This document shows, in pieces, positions 54,996 through 63,858 of a stretch of DNA of 64,000 nt. The notes under the pieces are model-generated. The model was not told where the DNA came from, did not search any database, and worked only from the letters and a program-made list of their open reading frames with translations. The translations under genes and the position numbers were made by a program. Each line of letters opens with the position of its first letter. Position 1 is the first letter of the stretch. Source of the stretch: Niastella soli (GTDB lineage Bacteria > Bacteroidota > Bacteroidia > Chitinophagales > Chitinophagaceae); the NCBI RefSeq assembly GCF_017742245.1, contig NZ_JAGHKO010000024.1, forward strand, positions 310,001-374,000, in the 5' to 3' direction.

Positions 54996-57900
54996 TTAAG
55001 GATTTACCAGTTTATATTCATAACGTTTTACTATTTTTCCATTGGTATCTTTGACATTTAGCAGACGGCCAAACGCATCGTACTCATAGTAAGTAATTAT
55101 CCCTTCAGGCGAGGTCATGGAGGTCATGATACCATAAACAGAAGAATAACTGTAAGTAGTGACCTGTGCCATCGAAGAAGCCAGGTTAGCTCGAACCTTG
55201 TCCAGCTCAGTTTTTAGCGCAGCATCGGAGGAAGGATTATCCAGCACGGAAAGATTTATGCCCTGCGTGGCTACTGCATAAGTTTCGCCAATAATTTTAG
55301 CTACAGGGAACCGCCCTTTGTAACCCCACAGATACACTTCCCTGAAAGCATTTGTTTTGTATTGTTCTGTCAGATTGCCCCGGTTATCATATCCCGAAAA
55401 ATTCAGTTCGTTATAGTCAGTTGCCGAGGTATACCCCCTGTATTGCAGCAGTCTTATTTTTCCGGAAGCGTTATTGAAAATATATTTGGCGCCAGCCAGA
55501 AATACAGGGTTAGTTCCGTTAGTTTTAATAGAATCTGTAATTTCAATAGGTTGCAGATAGTTGCGGGCTTTCAACGTGTCCTTATTAATTTGTTCACCGC
55601 CGGTTAATCCCAAATTAAAGTCACTGACAGCTGTAAATGCATATTTAAAGCTCTGCTCTTTAGTTTGATCATTATTTATTGTTACCTTCTTCTGTTTAAG
55701 AAAATAAATGCCCTGGTATTGCTCGTAGCTGTAATTGGTTTTGATAATGGACGAAGTCCCTGGTTGCTGCGGAAAAAAAACAGAATCGATGGTTTGTGCC
55801 GGAACGGTAACAGGCAAATAAACACTATAGCTTTGACAATCGGCCAAATCTGCGATACAGTCCAGATTCATATCATTGCATGAACCGGAAGGTTTATTTT
55901 CGCCCCAGTCAAACGTATAAAGCCAATACAATTTAAACCGCTTTCCTACCTGTAATGGGGGAGTGCTATAAAGATAAGTGTTCACTGTTTTTTGAAGCAG
56001 CGCCCCATCATTTCTATATATCTTTTCCTGGGTAAGTTTGCCGCGGTAATAACTGGCATCACTTCCCGGCACCACAGGAAATGTATTGGATGGCACATCA
56101 GCCGCAAAAATAAATTGACGATCTGTCCACCCATTCCCTGTCTCCACGGTCCGCACCTCCGGATACACCACATACGACCCTCCTTCGGATGCCATCGGGT
56201 ATGCGCTTCCGGGCGGAGATATTTTTACGTAATCACAATTAGTGGTGGGGTTATTTTCCTGAGAAGTGATCTTAACAGGTGACACTAAAAATCCACTGCC
56301 CATCGTAGAATCAATAGAATACATTTTATAGTAATAATCCGTCTGATTGGTCTTACCTGTTGAGGGATCGTAATCCTTAAGAGATCTTACACGAACACCG
56401 CCTATGTTATACTGCCGCCTTTTCCATGTACCAAAACCGGTATTGATAGTCGAATTATCAGCGGTACCCTCGCTCCAGTTACCCGTAATGCCGCCCATCG
56501 TACAGGAAGGCATAGTTACAGTGAGATTTACCTCTGCCCGGTAGTAGCCATTTTTCAAATTACAGGTTCCGTTTGGCTGTCCAGTAAAGGTATAAAGCAA
56601 CACGCCACCCGTCATCTGTCCTTCAGTGGTGACCTGGTATATCTTAACGTTGTAACTGGTGCCACAATTAAAATTGACGTTATTAAGTGTATAGCCAAAC
56701 TTCGCCAACCCATAAGTACTATTGATTGTAAATGGTTCTTTTAAACAGGGAACGGAGGTACCCCCATTAACAAAACCCGTCTCCGAAAAATTTTGACTAA
56801 CCATATAATTGGGATCGGGATGGTAAGTGAAAAAATCCCCCGAAGCTGCAGCTTTGTTCCCTTCATATTCAATCTCCCGGTAACCACCTGTAGGATAGAT
56901 GATCTTTGTGAGCACATTGGCTTTTGAATACGGCTCGCTGGCGACCCGGTTTGCATAAAAATCCCATATAAAATCACCCCAGCCATTAGAGATGAGGAGA
57001 TTGGGAATCAGCTCGCTGCCGATATTGGCCTGCCCATTATAAAAACCCCAGGCATCAACGCTGGGACTTAATACACTCGGCAGGTTATTAAGCTGATGAT
57101 ATTCAAATTTATGGGCTATGCTATCCGTTCCTGATGAACCGAACTGTGAAAAGCTTACGAGTTTCCAGCGGTTGCTGCTGAAGCTGGTGCCATAATTAAA
57201 AGTATACTTACCCTTATAAGTGCCGAGTGAATCGTATTGTTCAATGTTAACCAATCGTTTGGGCCCGTTGGTAAAATCTGTAGCGTAGCTAAATAATAAA
57301 TAACCACTATTGGCATCAATACGCGACACAAGATATTCGGTGCCGTCGGTATTAACTGTTCCGCCGTTGCTTGAAAATGAAAAAAGCGGACAGCTCAAAC
57401 CCGCAGTGGAAAGTGGCCGGGCACTGCCTGCATAAGTAACAAATTGGTTACCACCTGTAGTGTAACTATATCTGATACAGTTTTCACCATTCATGTCATA
57501 CGCCTCTGTTAAATAATAGGAGATAGAAGAAGGCGCAGAGGGTGATGAACTGCCCCCGCCAGAAGTGTAACTGGAAAAATTAGATATTTTGTAATTACCG
57601 GTACCATCTCGTTTTCTGCCATAATAATATTTATTCCCTTTTTCATCGGTAATTATAAAACCACGAAATCCAATACCACCCGGGGCACCCATATTGCTTT
57701 CCATGATCGTATCGATCTTAATCCCATCATTGGTCATCTTTACCAGTTCGCCAGTCTCTTTAAAAAAGAATTTTCCGTTATGCCCATTAAAACTGTAAAA
57801 GAAAATGTCCGGCTCAAGGTCCAGGAATCCGTTTGCAGCAATATATAAATGTGAATTATTGCCACAGTTAAATGCGGAAGGTTTGGGATTTCCATTAAAC

Positions 57901-58259
57901 ATTCCTGTAGACCAGTCATCCGGCTGCCCTCTTACCTGTTGGGTAATACGACCGCCCCCATCGCTTAAATTAAAACCCAGCCCCACACAAGAAGACAATT
58001 CCTCCACTTTCAAACCACCTGTTGCGGTATAATTCAATGATAGATCAGCTGATAAAGACCCACTGTTGACATTACACAAAGGGAAATTAATGGGAATGGT
58101 TCCGGTAAAAGTTCCTAACGGCCGTTCAAGCACCTTGAACAGGGCAGCTGCGTTGGGTGGAATAGGCTTAGGCTGGGGTAAATTTTGCTGGTATTGGGCC
58201 GACAACACAAAAGGAAACAACAATACAAATAAATGGATGGGCCAAGTAAAAGATCGCAT
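54996..58259 (-). CDS. Exported YD-repeat protein without toxin tip
   Basis: A 1087-residue secreted protein. The ATG at 58259 gives the signal peptide MRSFTWPIHLFVLLFPFVLS; 58298 is an in-frame alternative. The N-terminal part (about 20-260) has the opening typical of Bacteroidota YD proteins (GTFTGTIPINFPLCNVNSGS and LSLNYTATGGLKVEELSSCV). A beta-rich middle follows, and the last 120 residues are clear YD repeats, ending TYYEYDAFGRLLNVKDTNGK, VKRYEYKLVNP. There is no Rhs core or toxin domain, unlike the protein at 49846. It may be the partner shell half or an adhesive scaffold. It overlaps the next gene by spacing only (5 bp). Confidence 0.82.
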   Translation of the reverse strand: MRSFTWPIHLFVLLFPFVLSAQYQQNLPQPKPIPPNAAALFKVLERPLGTFTGTIPINFPLCNVNSGSLSADLSLNYTATGGLKVEELSSCVGLGFNLSDGGGRITQQVRGQPDDWSTGMFNGNPKPSAFNCGNNSHLYIAANGFLDLEPDIFFYSFNGHNGKFFFKETGELVKMTNDGIKIDTIMESNMGAPGGIGFRGFIITDEKGNKYYYGRKRDGTGNYKISNFSSYTSGGGSSSPSAPSSISYYLTEAYDMNGENCIRYSYTTGGNQFVTYAGSARPLSTAGLSCPLFSFSSNGGTVNTDGTEYLVSRIDANSGYLLFSYATDFTNGPKRLVNIEQYDSLGTYKGKYTFNYGTSFSSNRWKLVSFSQFGSSGTDSIAHKFEYHQLNNLPSVLSPSVDAWGFYNGQANIGSELIPNLLISNGWGDFIWDFYANRVASEPYSKANVLTKIIYPTGGYREIEYEGNKAAASGDFFTYHPDPNYMVSQNFSETGFVNGGTSVPCLKEPFTINSTYGLAKFGYTLNNVNFNCGTSYNVKIYQVTTEGQMTGGVLLYTFTGQPNGTCNLKNGYYRAEVNLTVTMPSCTMGGITGNWSEGTADNSTINTGFGTWKRRQYNIGGVRVRSLKDYDPSTGKTNQTDYYYKMYSIDSTMGSGFLVSPVKITSQENNPTTNCDYVKISPPGSAYPMASEGGSYVVYPEVRTVETGNGWTDRQFIFAADVPSNTFPVVPGSDASYYRGKLTQEKIYRNDGALLQKTVNTYLYSTPPLQVGKRFKLYWLYTFDWGENKPSGSCNDMNLDCIADLADCQSYSVYLPVTVPAQTIDSVFFPQQPGTSSIIKTNYSYEQYQGIYFLKQKKVTINNDQTKEQSFKYAFTAVSDFNLGLTGGEQINKDTLKARNYLQPIEITDSIKTNGTNPVFLAGAKYIFNNASGKIRLLQYRGYTSATDYNELNFSGYDNRGNLTEQYKTNAFREVYLWGYKGRFPVAKIIGETYAVATQGINLSVLDNPSSDAALKTELDKVRANLASSMAQVTTYSYSSVYGIMTSMTSPEGIITYYEYDAFGRLLNVKDTNGKIVKRYEYKLVNP

Positions 58260-58304
58260 GGTAAAGGGTTTATAAATAAATAAAACACCGAAAAGCATTT
58301 TTTT

Positions 58305-59231
58305 TTATTTAGCTACTTGTAACTGACTTATTTTCCTTTTAAGGCCTTCCACTTCTTTATTCAGCGAAATGATATACAAGGTCAGCTCCTCTATTTTCTT
58401 TAACAGCGTAGCCTGATTATCACCCACATCCAAAGCATCTTTTTTCACATCCGCAGCCGAAGGCACTTCAGGCAAATGATGATGAAGTTTAATAAATTGT
58501 TCTACTTCTGATAGTGGCCTTAAACGGTATGTCGTATGAAAAACATAATCGGGCCAACCCGTCTGTGTAACTTTTACTTTTTTAGAGTAGATGTCACCAT
58601 TCACCGCGAGTTTTGCCTGGGGATTCACAGTCCCTATACCCACGCTGCCTTTAAAATAGTTAATACCCTCGCCATTTAAAAAGGCCGTATTTTCATAGTA
58701 CAGGCCCCGGGAATTTACATAATCGTCAATGGCTGTTTTATAGGTAAATGACCAGCCGGTTGGAGCATAGGGAAGCGAATTTTGATTATTATCATATACA
58801 GCAGGAGAAACCGCATAATTGGCGTGATAATAGTAGGTAGTGCCTCCGCCGCGCAGCCAGATCACAATGGTTCTAACGGTGCTGCTACCTGAAGCATCTT
58901 GCCAGCCTGCAACAAAAGTATTAGGCGTGGTGCTATTAAGCTGATTGAACTGTTTAATGTCGGCATCGATGAATTTGGATTCATGCCCCCAATTGGTGCA
59001 ATGATACCGGAAACTGGCAATAACAGAACCCCGCCAGCTGGAGTTGGTATGTACACTGGAACGGCCAATAGCCACTTCGGTAGCTGCGCTGCTATCCCAG
59101 CCGCCATCATAAAAGGATACCGGATAAAATTTATCCAGGTCGCCATTTACAATAAAACTGCCATTAACCTGAGCGGTTAGCTGTAAAAAAGAAGCCTGTA
59201 AAATAATTATAATTAAAAGTGTCCTTCTCAT
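58305..59231 (-). CDS. Exported tail-fibre-like adhesin
   Basis: A 308-residue exported protein (signal peptide MRRTLLIIIILQASFLQLTA). The N-terminal 190 residues form a beta-rich receptor-binding-like domain. After the GSVGIGTVNPQAKLAVNGDI motif (about 197-216) comes the module seen in many Bacteroidota tail-fibre-like proteins: TQTGWPDYVFHTTYRLRPLS, EVEQFIKLHHHLPEVPSAAD and DNQATLLKKIEELTLYIISL. The end is a coiled coil, likely a trimerisation stalk. Such proteins are found beside YD/Rhs genes in Bacteroidota and may supply target binding. Confidence 0.85.
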   Translation of the reverse strand: MRRTLLIIIILQASFLQLTAQVNGSFIVNGDLDKFYPVSFYDGGWDSSAATEVAIGRSSVHTNSSWRGSVIASFRYHCTNWGHESKFIDADIKQFNQLNSTTPNTFVAGWQDASGSSTVRTIVIWLRGGGTTYYYHANYAVSPAVYDNNQNSLPYAPTGWSFTYKTAIDDYVNSRGLYYENTAFLNGEGINYFKGSVGIGTVNPQAKLAVNGDIYSKKVKVTQTGWPDYVFHTTYRLRPLSEVEQFIKLHHHLPEVPSAADVKKDALDVGDNQATLLKKIEELTLYIISLNKEVEGLKRKISQLQVAK

Positions 59232-59312
59232 ATACGGTATTTAGGAGTTAAGATATTTTCAGATCGTTTATTACTGTTGGGATTTGAGTATTACTGCTAT
59301 TTATGCTTAAGC

Positions 59313-60635
59313 TTACTTTATATTATAGCCATACCGGAAAACGAGTGGCTGGGTCCTTGGTAGTTGTGAATAACTTAAATAATCCCAAAGCAGGCTCAAG
59401 CTGCCTTTCAACTTTTTACTCACCTGGTATTTTTTGCTGATGCCAACCAGGCCGCTTTGTTGCCATTTATTCAGCCTGTTTAGTTGTTCAATTCGGGTAA
59501 ACGCGGAGCGATAATTCATCTCATAACCCGCACTTAGCCAACAGGAGCCTTTCAGTTTCCAATCCACAAAACTTCTGGCACCCAGGCCTTCATAACTTAC
59601 TACTATATGCCTGACACTTTTGCTCCACCCTATATTGCCGGCTATGCCTACGCCGATAACCGATCTGTCATTTAGTTTATAGCCAGCCGAAAGACCTGTT
59701 TGCGTAGCTGATGGCAACCAGGCATTGCCGGGGGTGCTTTGCAGGTTGGTGCCCAGCTCCCAACGGTTCCAAAAACTTTTTACGCGTTGTTGGTTGGGGC
59801 GAAAATTGGGCAGCTCTCCGTCTGCGCCTCTCCCCATTATATTGATCTTATTTTTAAGCTGTTGTATTTGCGGCTCCGCCTGTTGCAGGTTTGACTGTAA
59901 GGCTTGTAAATTATTGGCTCCTGTTGTTTGTTGAATGAGTGAGTTTACTTGTGCGCTGGATTGCAAGCCAGGTAACGCCGGCGTATTTGTATTATAGGAA
60001 GAGCCAGTAAACAGGGAGCCGAGAATACTGTACCTTGCCATAAAGTCCTGGAAAGGATTTGTTTTACTAAGCAGGTCAATGACCTTGCGTTCTAATTTAT
60101 CTGGCTGCTTTAATAAGTCCTTGTATACAGCAATTTGCGCCTGATAGTAATATAATTTTTTATCGTACTGCTTTAATTCCTTTATCATGTTCAGTTTACC
60201 CAACCGTTCTTTCAGGTATTGTTGACGGCTATATAAATATTGCTGTATTGATTTGCTTTGCTCAAACCGGTGCTGCATGCTGTTTAGCTGTTCCAGTGAT
60301 TGGTGGATCATTGAATTATGTGCTAACGCTTTATAATGTTGAAGAAAGCGTATGGCAGTGGTGATCGTATCTAAAAAAGGAATGTAATCGGCCCGCCCGG
60401 TAAATTTGCTGGCTTTATTTGTTAGATCGCTTTGTAATGATTGATACTTCGCAACAGATTGGCCGAATAATTGTTTGGCCAGCAGGGGATCTTTTTTGCG
60501 CAGCTTCTTTTGTAAACGGCTTTCCTGTTTTGATAGTTGTTTCAGTGCCCGTTCACTGGTATTGATGAGGTGATTTTCAATGCGGGAAGCCTTTTTCTCA
60601 AAACTTTCTATAAAGCGAGTGGGTGTTGATAACAC
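59313..60635 (-). CDS. Coiled-coil protein with C-terminal beta-barrel, signal peptide frameshifted
   Basis: A 440-residue chain. Residues 10-235 are heptad-rich coiled coil (ASRIENHLINTSERALKQLS, LNMIKELKQYDKKLYYYQAQ and similar). About 285-440 is a beta-rich region with alternating aromatic strands (WNRWELGTNLQSTPGNAWLP, SVIGVGIAGNIGWSKSVRHI, GSCWLSAGYEMNYRSAFTRI), ending RYGYNIK, as in small outer-membrane barrels. The only start in this frame is GTG at 60635. Upstream codons continue the expected mature chain (SNTEWLTAQDSLNK) until a TGA. An ATG with a hydrophobic leader is in the other frame at 60720. A one-base shift near 60679 therefore separates the signal peptide from the protein. 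Confidence 0.75.
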   Translation of the reverse strand: MLSTPTRFIESFEKKASRIENHLINTSERALKQLSKQESRLQKKLRKKDPLLAKQLFGQSVAKYQSLQSDLTNKASKFTGRADYIPFLDTITTAIRFLQHYKALAHNSMIHQSLEQLNSMQHRFEQSKSIQQYLYSRQQYLKERLGKLNMIKELKQYDKKLYYYQAQIAVYKDLLKQPDKLERKVIDLLSKTNPFQDFMARYSILGSLFTGSSYNTNTPALPGLQSSAQVNSLIQQTTGANNLQALQSNLQQAEPQIQQLKNKINIMGRGADGELPNFRPNQQRVKSFWNRWELGTNLQSTPGNAWLPSATQTGLSAGYKLNDRSVIGVGIAGNIGWSKSVRHIVVSYEGLGARSFVDWKLKGSCWLSAGYEMNYRSAFTRIEQLNRLNKWQQSGLVGISKKYQVSKKLKGSLSLLWDYLSYSQLPRTQPLVFRYGYNIK

Positions 60636-60720
60636 CTTATTAAGACTATCCTGAGCGGTTAGCCATTCAGTGTTTGATCAGGCATACCAATAGCATGCCA
60701 ATAGGATGAAGTCTTTTCAT
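60633..60720 (-). other. Detached signal peptide (frame shift)
   Basis: The frame from 60720 reads MKRLHPIGMLLVCLIKH and stops. In the next frame, SNTEWLTAQDSLNKV joins directly to the coiled-coil protein. Dropping one base near the CTGATCAAAC stretch (about 60676-60682) would give MKRLHPIGMLLVCLSNTEWL then TAQ, a normal signal peptide with cleavage at A-Q. It is either a true mutation silencing export, or a sequencing error. Confidence 0.6.
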
Positions 60721-61294
60721 CGATCGGGTAATTAGGGGTATATAAAAATCAGTTTTAGGGTATTGAGGGAGCCTTTACAGAGAACGGACCTAAGTGAAGT
60801 ATTTGCAAGTGATGCTACTCTCTATAATTAAAACACCGGTGTTTATCAATTGCACTATACCGTTAAAAAATAAATTTTATCACTAAGTGCCTTTGTTTAG
60901 TGTTTCATGCATAAACGAACCAGGTTCACCAATAATGGGTGTTTTTCACGTTTTATGGGAGATGAAATTTAAGTATAAGCATTTAAAAGAAGTCCCGACA
61001 GACTGCCCCGAACCTGGTTACTATATCCCATATATACCGGACAGCCGATATAATACCGGCTCCGGTAGCATCGACGCCGTAATTTGCCTTAAAATACCCT
61101 CAACTATACTTCTGGGATAATTTAAAAAAAACTAAAATAAGGACCAGAATGGCTTCTAATGACGTTACAAGGTGGCAGAAACGGGACTTAGCCGATTTTT
61201 AAAAACGGAGCCCAGAAGTACAACGTTTACCCGTGCCGGTAAACCAACTTAACACCGGGGCGATATTCAGGGATGGAACAATTAATGGGTTTAA
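60721..61294. other. Intergenic region without clear features
   Basis: About 570 bp of AT-rich sequence upstream of the Rhs locus and downstream of the minus-strand endonuclease gene end. It may hold the promoter of the Rhs operon, but no TTTG-N19-TAnnTTTG element stands out. A short open frame at 60887-61120 has no protein-like character. Confidence 0.5.
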
Positions 61295-61798
61295 TCAGGG
61301 CTCCTTGGTTATCCGGTCCAGCTCCTTTAATACAGTGGGTAACCGGAACTCCCCATGCATGCTTTTGACAAATTCAGCCGCCTGTGGCAGCTCAATACCT
61401 ACTGAAGTTACGTATAATGGTCTGTCGCTGGTGCCACGGAGCACCGGAATTACCTGTTGTTGATTTTGATGAAAACCAGTTTTGGCAACGCCAATCACTG
61501 GTACCTGTTGTTGAATACTTTCATATACATAGGCGCCCAGCCCGGGTTTGCCTGCGTCGTCCAGCACCACAAACCCATCGATCACAATATAACTGATAGT
61601 GCTAAGGTCTACGTCTTTAAAGATCTCTAAAATACAAGGCAATTCCCGTTTGTAGAAGGAGCCGGGCTCATATTCCGCCACCTCTTTTATATATTTTAGG
61701 ATATGTTGTTGCGCAACGGCATCGCCCCAGTTCTGGAACAAAGCGCCAACGGCTTTGGCGGTGTTTTCTTTATAATGAACGTCAATTGCGAGGATCAT
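61295..61798 (-). CDS. Endonuclease V family protein (short)
   Basis: A 167-residue protein, shorter than typical endonuclease V (about 220), which nicks DNA near deaminated bases such as inosine. Key residues are recognisable: Asp in AIDVHYKENTA (about residue 5), Glu in SFYKRELPCILEIFK (about 52) and Asp in YIVIDGFVVLDD (about 73), i.e. the acidic triad. The following IGVAKTGF matches the conserved V-A-K motif. The usual H-P-R/G loop after the third acid is altered (DDAGKPGLGAYVYE). It may be active or a specialised relative. It reads as monocistronic. Confidence 0.8.
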   Translation of the reverse strand: MILAIDVHYKENTAKAVGALFQNWGDAVAQQHILKYIKEVAEYEPGSFYKRELPCILEIFKDVDLSTISYIVIDGFVVLDDAGKPGLGAYVYESIQQQVPVIGVAKTGFHQNQQQVIPVLRGTSDRPLYVTSVGIELPQAAEFVKSMHGEFRLPTVLKELDRITKEP

Positions 61799-61922
61799 AC
61801 TGTTTTCTGTAGGTGCGAATTTACTTTATTGCCGAAAAATAGTGTATAAAAGCAGCATTACAAACTGGAGTTCACCCGTTTTTTTCGTTTATTTACACCC
61901 TTCAGGGAATTTAAAACAAGGC

Positions 61923-62459
61923 ATGCATATAACTACTGATAAATTAACCCTGGCCGCTAAAACCGGAGTAAAGTTTGAACCTACTGAATCCATTAAATGG
62001 GTAGGGAAACCGAACTTACGCTCATATCTCCTGAATGTGATCAGGGCTTCTATTATGGGGCTTCGTTATTTCGCAGTAGGGATAATAGTTTTGTGTTTTA
62101 TGGCTTTCCTGTATAAGGCAGACATACCCTGGGACGTCCCGTTATCATTTATTGGTGTAATAGCTGCTTTTTTTATTATCCAGTCTGTCTGGAATTTTTT
62201 GAAATACAGGACAACCATTTATGTAATAACAGATCTTAGTATAGTAATACATTGCCCGTTTATTTCAAGGACCAAAGTCATCCACCTTAAAGATATTCGG
62301 ACAAAAGAATTAAAAAGAACATGCATTGATAAACGACTTAATACCGGAACAATTTCCTTTTACTCAGGCGACACAAGGGAGAATGAAGGATTCACTGAAA
62401 AAGTGTATGACCATTTGAATTCAATAGAAGGACCGGGTTTTGTTTATTCGATAATTTGA
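61923..62459 (+). CDS. Membrane protein with PH-like domain
   Basis: A 178-residue inner-membrane protein. The ATG at 61923 is preferred (MHITTDKLTLAAKTGVKFEP). Two membrane helices follow (about 38-62 and 70-90: GLRYFAVGIIVLCFMAFLY, LSFIGVIAAFFIIQSVWNFL). A bacterial PH-like (bPH2) segment is then seen in TTIYVITDLSIVIHCPFISR, IHLKDIRTKELK. It lies at the head of a set of three or four plus-strand genes with short gaps. Function unknown. Confidence 0.75.
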   Translation: MHITTDKLTLAAKTGVKFEPTESIKWVGKPNLRSYLLNVIRASIMGLRYFAVGIIVLCFMAFLYKADIPWDVPLSFIGVIAAFFIIQSVWNFLKYRTTIYVITDLSIVIHCPFISRTKVIHLKDIRTKELKRTCIDKRLNTGTISFYSGDTRENEGFTEKVYDHLNSIEGPGFVYSII

Positions 62460-62464
62460 GACCC

Positions 62465-63064
62465 ATGCATTTAAAATATAAGTCTTGTTTCTGGATGCTT
62501 TTAGGTTTATTGGCCATCCAATGCAATACGAATACACCCACTAAAACGAAAACATCCTTTAATAGTAAGGACACAACAACAATTCAGGTTTCCCAAGAAA
62601 TTGAAGTACCGAAATCGGATACTATAAAGTTTCTAAATGTACAGGACTTAAAGGTAAGCGAACTTATTACCCGCAAGCTCGTTGACACATCCGTTACATC
62701 AGAACTGGGTGAAAGGTGCTATCTTGAAAATACCATCGGATTAAATGACAGCATTTATTATACCGTATTTAGTGTTGTCGATAAAGAAGGGGTATGCTCC
62801 TATGAATTTGTGGCCAGTTTAAGTACCAAAAGAACAAACGCAATAGCCACCCGGCTTTTGCATCCGGACTGCGACGTTGATTATTCCTGGGACGAATACG
62901 ATCTTTATGAGCATGCCATAGTTGCCAAAAACAAAATAGAAATAATCAAAAGGACCGTATTCCAAAAAAAGAACAGAACAGAACAAGAAGACACCAACCA
63001 CGAGGAAATAAAGAAAAGTTATCTCACCATTTCACCAACCGGGAAAATACGAAATACCCAATAA
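62465..63064 (+). CDS. Predicted lipoprotein, unknown function
   Basis: A 199-residue lipoprotein: MHLKYKSCFWMLLGLLAIQC gives a lipobox with Cys at 20, and Asn and Thr follow. The mature chain is rich in Thr, Lys and Asp, with a beta-rich centre (CYLENTIGLNDSIYYTVFSV). No domain is recognised. It starts 5 bp after the upstream stop, so it is translated from the same mRNA as the PH-like protein. It is probably anchored in the inner or outer membrane facing the periplasm. Confidence 0.7.
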   Translation: MHLKYKSCFWMLLGLLAIQCNTNTPTKTKTSFNSKDTTTIQVSQEIEVPKSDTIKFLNVQDLKVSELITRKLVDTSVTSELGERCYLENTIGLNDSIYYTVFSVVDKEGVCSYEFVASLSTKRTNAIATRLLHPDCDVDYSWDEYDLYEHAIVAKNKIEIIKRTVFQKKNRTEQEDTNHEEIKKSYLTISPTGKIRNTQ

Positions 63065-63093
63065 CCACATCCTTCTCTTGTACTCATTACTGT

Positions 63094-63708
63094 ATGAAAG
63101 AAACAAAGATAATATTACTGACTATCATTTTCTTCCTCCTCATTAATACAGCTTACTTTTGGGAACCAACACAGTGGATCCTTTATTTACTGGTGCTCCT
63201 CGTGCTTTTTTACTTTTATTTGGCATTGGTCATAATTTTCTTTCAGCAACTTTTTCTCCTGGTCAAATTTAAATTCAGCAATAGAAAAAAGCTGCTGATT
63301 ACTGTCAGTTTGCTTTTAGTATTAATAACGACAACCGTGTATCCAAAGGGCCTCATTGACTTCGACCGGCTTTCGGGGAAAGACCTGTTAATTGCTGAGA
63401 GGGAAGGGGCTGCCAACTGTATGACAGTGCTTAAACTTAAGAACAATTATACCTTTATTCAAAGAGATGTATGTTTTGGGATCAATGAAATAAAAGGAAC
63501 TTATGAAATACAGGGTGACACCATCTTATTCAAAGATGTAAAGACAGGCAGAATGTCCGATCATTATTATTCGTATGCGATCGTAAAGCAAACAGCCAGC
63601 AGCCTAAACAAAAAATATCCCGGCGAACTGATCCTCTATAAAAGTAAATCAGATCATCCGGACCGGGCACTCGCCATTACAAAAAATGAATTGAACACCC
63701 TATTTTAA
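63094..63708 (+). CDS. Membrane protein of unknown function
   Basis: A 204-residue protein with three hydrophobic helices in the first 90 residues (IILLTIIFFLLINTAYFWEP, WILYLLVLLVLFYFYLALVII, LLITVSLLLVLITTTVYPKG). The C-terminal half is a soluble beta-domain (TVLKLKNNYTFIQRDVCFGI, NEIKGTYEIQGDTILFKDVK). That pattern, membrane anchor plus a lipocalin-like small beta-domain, is common for Bacteroidota orphan proteins. It is 29 bp downstream of the lipoprotein gene. Confidence 0.7.
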   Translation: MKETKIILLTIIFFLLINTAYFWEPTQWILYLLVLLVLFYFYLALVIIFFQQLFLLVKFKFSNRKKLLITVSLLLVLITTTVYPKGLIDFDRLSGKDLLIAEREGAANCMTVLKLKNNYTFIQRDVCFGINEIKGTYEIQGDTILFKDVKTGRMSDHYYSYAIVKQTASSLNKKYPGELILYKSKSDHPDRALAITKNELNTLF

Positions 63709-63858
63709 AGGGTCACCCCACCAAATTTTTAAGATCAAATTTCATTTTCTACTTTTTTTTACTAATTTTCCTCAGCCATACTGTTATTTTTGATATTAGT
63801 TCGAATTGATTAGATTGCAAAAACGTATTTTAGCCATATAATAATTCCAATAGGCCCG

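Noticed and set aside
60887-61120. Plus-strand 77-codon frame
   Set aside because: The composition is rich in Pro, Tyr, Ser and Cys in irregular order and it has no promoter or neighbour; most likely chance.
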